Shown in pieces: positions 61,802-64,000 of a DNA stretch of 64,000 bases. Positions within the stretch are counted from its first letter, which is position 1. Every line of letters starts with the position of its first letter. The notes under the pieces are model-generated. The model was not told where the DNA came from and ran no database searches. It saw only the letters and a list, made by a program, of their open reading frames with translations. Source of the DNA: Solirubrobacteraceae bacterium (GTDB lineage Bacteria > Actinomycetota > Thermoleophilia > Solirubrobacterales > Solirubrobacteraceae). The translations under genes and the position numbers were made by a program. The DNA lies in assembly GCA_025451035.1 (NCBI GenBank), contig JANWLE010000100.1, positions 1-64,000 on the forward strand. The letters are read 5' to 3'.

Positions 61802-63019
61802 GTGCGCGCGCGCTGGCTTTGCCTCGCAGCCGCAACGCTCGTGGCGCTGCTGGCGGGATGCGGGACCGTGGGGATCTCAAGTGACGCGGGCACCCAGCTG
61901 ACGATCTACTCGAGCTTGCCTCTACACGGCCCCTCGGCGGCTGTCGCCGAGCAGATCGTGGGCGGCGAGAAGCTCGCGCTCGCCCAGGTCCACGGCCAGG
62001 TCGGGCGCTTCAAGGTCTACTACTACTCCTTGAATGACGTCAACCCGACCACCGGCGAGGTCGACCCCGGCCTGACCGCGCAGGACGCGAAGGTCGCGGC
62101 GCAGGACCCGAGCACGATCGCGTATCTCGGCGACTACAACTCCGGGGCGACGGCGATCTCCCTGCCGCTGATCAACGCGGCAGGGATCCTCCAGGTCAGC
62201 CCCGCAAGCCCCTACGTCGGCCTGGTCTCCTCGCTCGATGCCGGGCAGGACGAGCCCGAACGGTTCTACCCGACCGGCAAGCGCACGTTCGCCCGGCTCG
62301 AGCCGGACGATGTCGTGGAGGCCGCCGCCCAGGTGCAGGAAATGCGCCGGCGCTCGATCAAGCGACTGTATGTGCTCTCCGACGAAGACCCGTTTCAGGT
62401 CCCGTTGTCGGAACTCGTCGCCTCCGACGCGCGCAATGCCGGGATCGAAGTGCTCGGCAGGGAAAGCCTGAACACAAAGACCGGCTTGGAATTCACTGGC
62501 GAGGCGGAAAAGATCGCCTCCAGCGGCGCGCGGGCGGTGTTCTTCTCCGGTTCTCCTAGCGCGGGCGCGGTCGCGCTCTGGCGGGCGTTGTATGCGAGCC
62601 AGCGCGGAATGCGGCTGTTCGGCTCAAGCGCGCTTGCGAACAGGTCTTTCACCTCGCAGATCGGCCCGGCCGAACAGAACACGCTGCTGTCCACGCCGAT
62701 CCTGCCGACCAGCAAGTACCCGGCGTCCGCGCAGCGGGTGCTGGCCGACTATGAGCGCCAGTTCGGCACACGTCCTGAGGCCTACGCGCTGTACGGGTAC
62801 GAGGCGATGAACTCTGTACTGGCGGCGCTGCGCGCCGCTGGACGGCACGCCAACAACCGCCAGGCTGTGATCGACGCGTTCTTCGCCGCCCACCAACGCG
62901 ACTCGGTGATCGGCAGCTACTCGATACAGCCAGACGGGCAGAGCACGCTCACCCGCTACGCGATGAACCGCGTTGTCGGCGGCGAGCCAGTGTTCTACCG
63001 CGTCCTCGACGTGCGCTGA
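61802..63019 (+). CDS. Periplasmic-binding-type lipoprotein (branched-chain amino acid family)
   Basis: A 405-aa type I periplasmic-binding protein (Peripla_BP_6-like) anchored as a lipoprotein: signal with lipobox LLAGC. It shows SLPLHGPSAAVAEQIVGGEKLALAQ and LGDYNSGATAISLPLINAAGI, both common to LivJ-type receptors. No permease or ATPase genes are nearby, so it may serve a distant transporter or act as a sensor. The start is GTG 61802. Confidence 0.85.
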   Translation: MRARWLCLAAATLVALLAGCGTVGISSDAGTQLTIYSSLPLHGPSAAVAEQIVGGEKLALAQVHGQVGRFKVYYYSLNDVNPTTGEVDPGLTAQDAKVAAQDPSTIAYLGDYNSGATAISLPLINAAGILQVSPASPYVGLVSSLDAGQDEPERFYPTGKRTFARLEPDDVVEAAAQVQEMRRRSIKRLYVLSDEDPFQVPLSELVASDARNAGIEVLGRESLNTKTGLEFTGEAEKIASSGARAVFFSGSPSAGAVALWRALYASQRGMRLFGSSALANRSFTSQIGPAEQNTLLSTPILPTSKYPASAQRVLADYERQFGTRPEAYALYGYEAMNSVLAALRAAGRHANNRQAVIDAFFAAHQRDSVIGSYSIQPDGQSTLTRYAMNRVVGGEPVFYRVLDVR

Positions 63020-63023
63020 GCGT

Positions 63024-63935
63024 TCAGGCGGCCAGGGTGTCCGCGAGCGCCTCTTCCAGATGGGGGTGCTTGAAGCTGTAGCCGAGCATCAGCGCGCGCG
63101 CCGGCAGCACACGCGCTCCACTGGTCACGATCTGCGCCATCTCGCCGTACCGTGCCCGCAGCGCCAGTGCTGGCACCGGCAGCAGTGCCGGCCGCTTGAG
63201 GACGCGACCCAGCGCGCGTGAGAACTCACGGTTGCTGGCCGGCTCGGGCGCCGTGGCGTTCACCGGCCCCGACCAACGCTCGTCTGACAGCGCGGCGCTG
63301 ATCATGCCCGCCACGTCGTCTCGGTGGATCCACGGCATGTACTGCTTGCCGCCGCCCACGGGGCCGCCGACACCTAGACGAAAGGGGGGAAGCATCTTCG
63401 CGAGCGCGCCGCCGTGCGCATCGAGCACCACACCGGTGCGCAGCAGCACCACGCGCATGCCGAGCTGCGTCGCCGCCAGCGCCGACTGCTCCCAGGCGAC
63501 ACAGACGCCTGCCAAGAAGTCGCGGCCGCTCGGCGCCTCCTCATCAAGCGGCTCATCGCCGTGAGCGCCGTAGTAGCCGCTCGCCGACCCGCTCACCAGC
63601 ACTGTCGGCCGGCGCTCCGCCTCGATTGCGTGCAGGCCGGCCACCAGGTTCGCCGTGCCCTCCACGCGGCTTGCGCGGATCGCGTGCTTGGCGCTCTCGC
63701 TCCACCGCTGCGCGACGTTCTCGCCAGCGAGATTGATCACGGCGTCGCGTCCCTCGAGCGCGTCTGCCGGCGCCGGTTCGGTGCTCGGCTCCCAGCGTGC
63801 CGCCGGCACCCCGAGCTCTGTTGTGGCGCGCTGCGGGTCGCGCGAGAGGACTGTCAGCTCCGCGCCTTCGTCACGCAGGCGCGCTACGAGCGCCGAGCCG
63901 ATGAGACCGGTGGCTCCCGTGACAGTCAGGCGCAT
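63024..63935 (-). CDS. TIGR01777-type NAD(P)-dependent epimerase
   Basis: A 303-aa SDR-superfamily protein (YfcH/SDR39U1-like). It has the nucleotide motif TGATGLIGSAL at the start, NLAGENVAQRW, SGSASGYYG and the C-terminal PHLEEALADTL. Usually linked to cell division or growth but with unknown substrate. Converges with the lipoprotein gene. Confidence 0.9.
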   Translation of the reverse strand: MRLTVTGATGLIGSALVARLRDEGAELTVLSRDPQRATTELGVPAARWEPSTEPAPADALEGRDAVINLAGENVAQRWSESAKHAIRASRVEGTANLVAGLHAIEAERRPTVLVSGSASGYYGAHGDEPLDEEAPSGRDFLAGVCVAWEQSALAATQLGMRVVLLRTGVVLDAHGGALAKMLPPFRLGVGGPVGGGKQYMPWIHRDDVAGMISAALSDERWSGPVNATAPEPASNREFSRALGRVLKRPALLPVPALALRARYGEMAQIVTSGARVLPARALMLGYSFKHPHLEEALADTLAA

Positions 63936-64000
63936 CAGCCGCCACCTTTCAGCTCGGGTGCTTGAACCGGGGGCCGCTGTCGCCCTGGTTCGGAGCGACG
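63936..64000. other. Right edge of window
   Basis: 65 nt with nothing identifiable beyond the epimerase start region. Confidence 0.4.

Overview
The window is high-GC DNA from what looks like an actinomycete of the class Thermoleophilia (Solirubrobacterales-like). This is an inference, with no database search behind it. It rests on high GC, HrcA-DnaJ-PrmA and YqeY-PhoH-YbeY-Era gene orders, HadAB-type dehydratases, TetR proteins with a 'LP.GPH.L.REEV..NQ' N-terminus, and several core genes with a TAnnnT box 6-8 nt before ATG (leaderless style).

Layout. (1) 0.06-6.5 kb, minus strand: heme A synthase ctaA, an exported L,D-transpeptidase, and an fbpA-fbpB-fbpC Fe(III) ABC importer. TTAGG(n4)CCTAA operators of DtxR/IdeR type lie upstream of both ctaA and fbpA. 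(2) 6.7-39.7 kb, nearly all plus strand: an accessory, plasmid- or conjugation-like region. It encodes a 1.4-kb-residue HerA/TraD-type ATPase fused to a replication-relaxation-like module, a DPBB+CHAP wall hydrolase, several membrane proteins, and two tandem-domain TetR paralogues. It also encodes one clear SSB, several OB-fold/SSB-like proteins, three further winged-helix plus PD-(D/E)XK-like (replication-relaxation type) proteins, an orphan response regulator, a second coupling-type ATPase, and a classical SSB. I found no integrase, transposase, recognisable relaxase, VirB4 or tRNA boundary. Most gaps here hold long near-perfect stem-loops, and genes start behind strong GGAGG-type ribosome sites, unlike the flanking core genes. 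(3) 39.8-42.3 kb: divergent dihydropteroate synthase, a third SSB, and a TcmP-like protein with a doubtful N-terminus. (4) 42.6-53 kb: hadA/hadB-like dehydratases, hrcA-dnaJ-prmA, an amidohydrolase, NDH-2, yqeY-phoH-ybeY-era, and an ArsA-like ATPase. (5) 53.0-61.6 kb: hisIE-trpE-trpG-trpD-trpC-htrA-trpF-trpB-trpA, a nearly complete tryptophan operon with an HtrA protease inserted. (6) 61.6-64 kb: a 53-aa membrane protein, a periplasmic amino-acid-type binding lipoprotein and an NAD(P)-epimerase.

How it fits together. The accessory region reads as a DNA-processing and transfer system with its own ssDNA-binding proteins and regulators. The ATPases would move DNA, the CHAP enzyme would open the wall, and the OB-fold and PD-(D/E)XK-like proteins would handle single strands or the replication origin. 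The strongest new signals are two homologous ~250-nt intergenic blocks (17.19-17.44 and 21.99-22.23 kb) with equal spacing and compensatory base changes in their stems; a membrane-protein cassette flanked by ~89-bp inverted repeats; and the array of OB-fold and replication-relaxation paralogues separated by hairpins.
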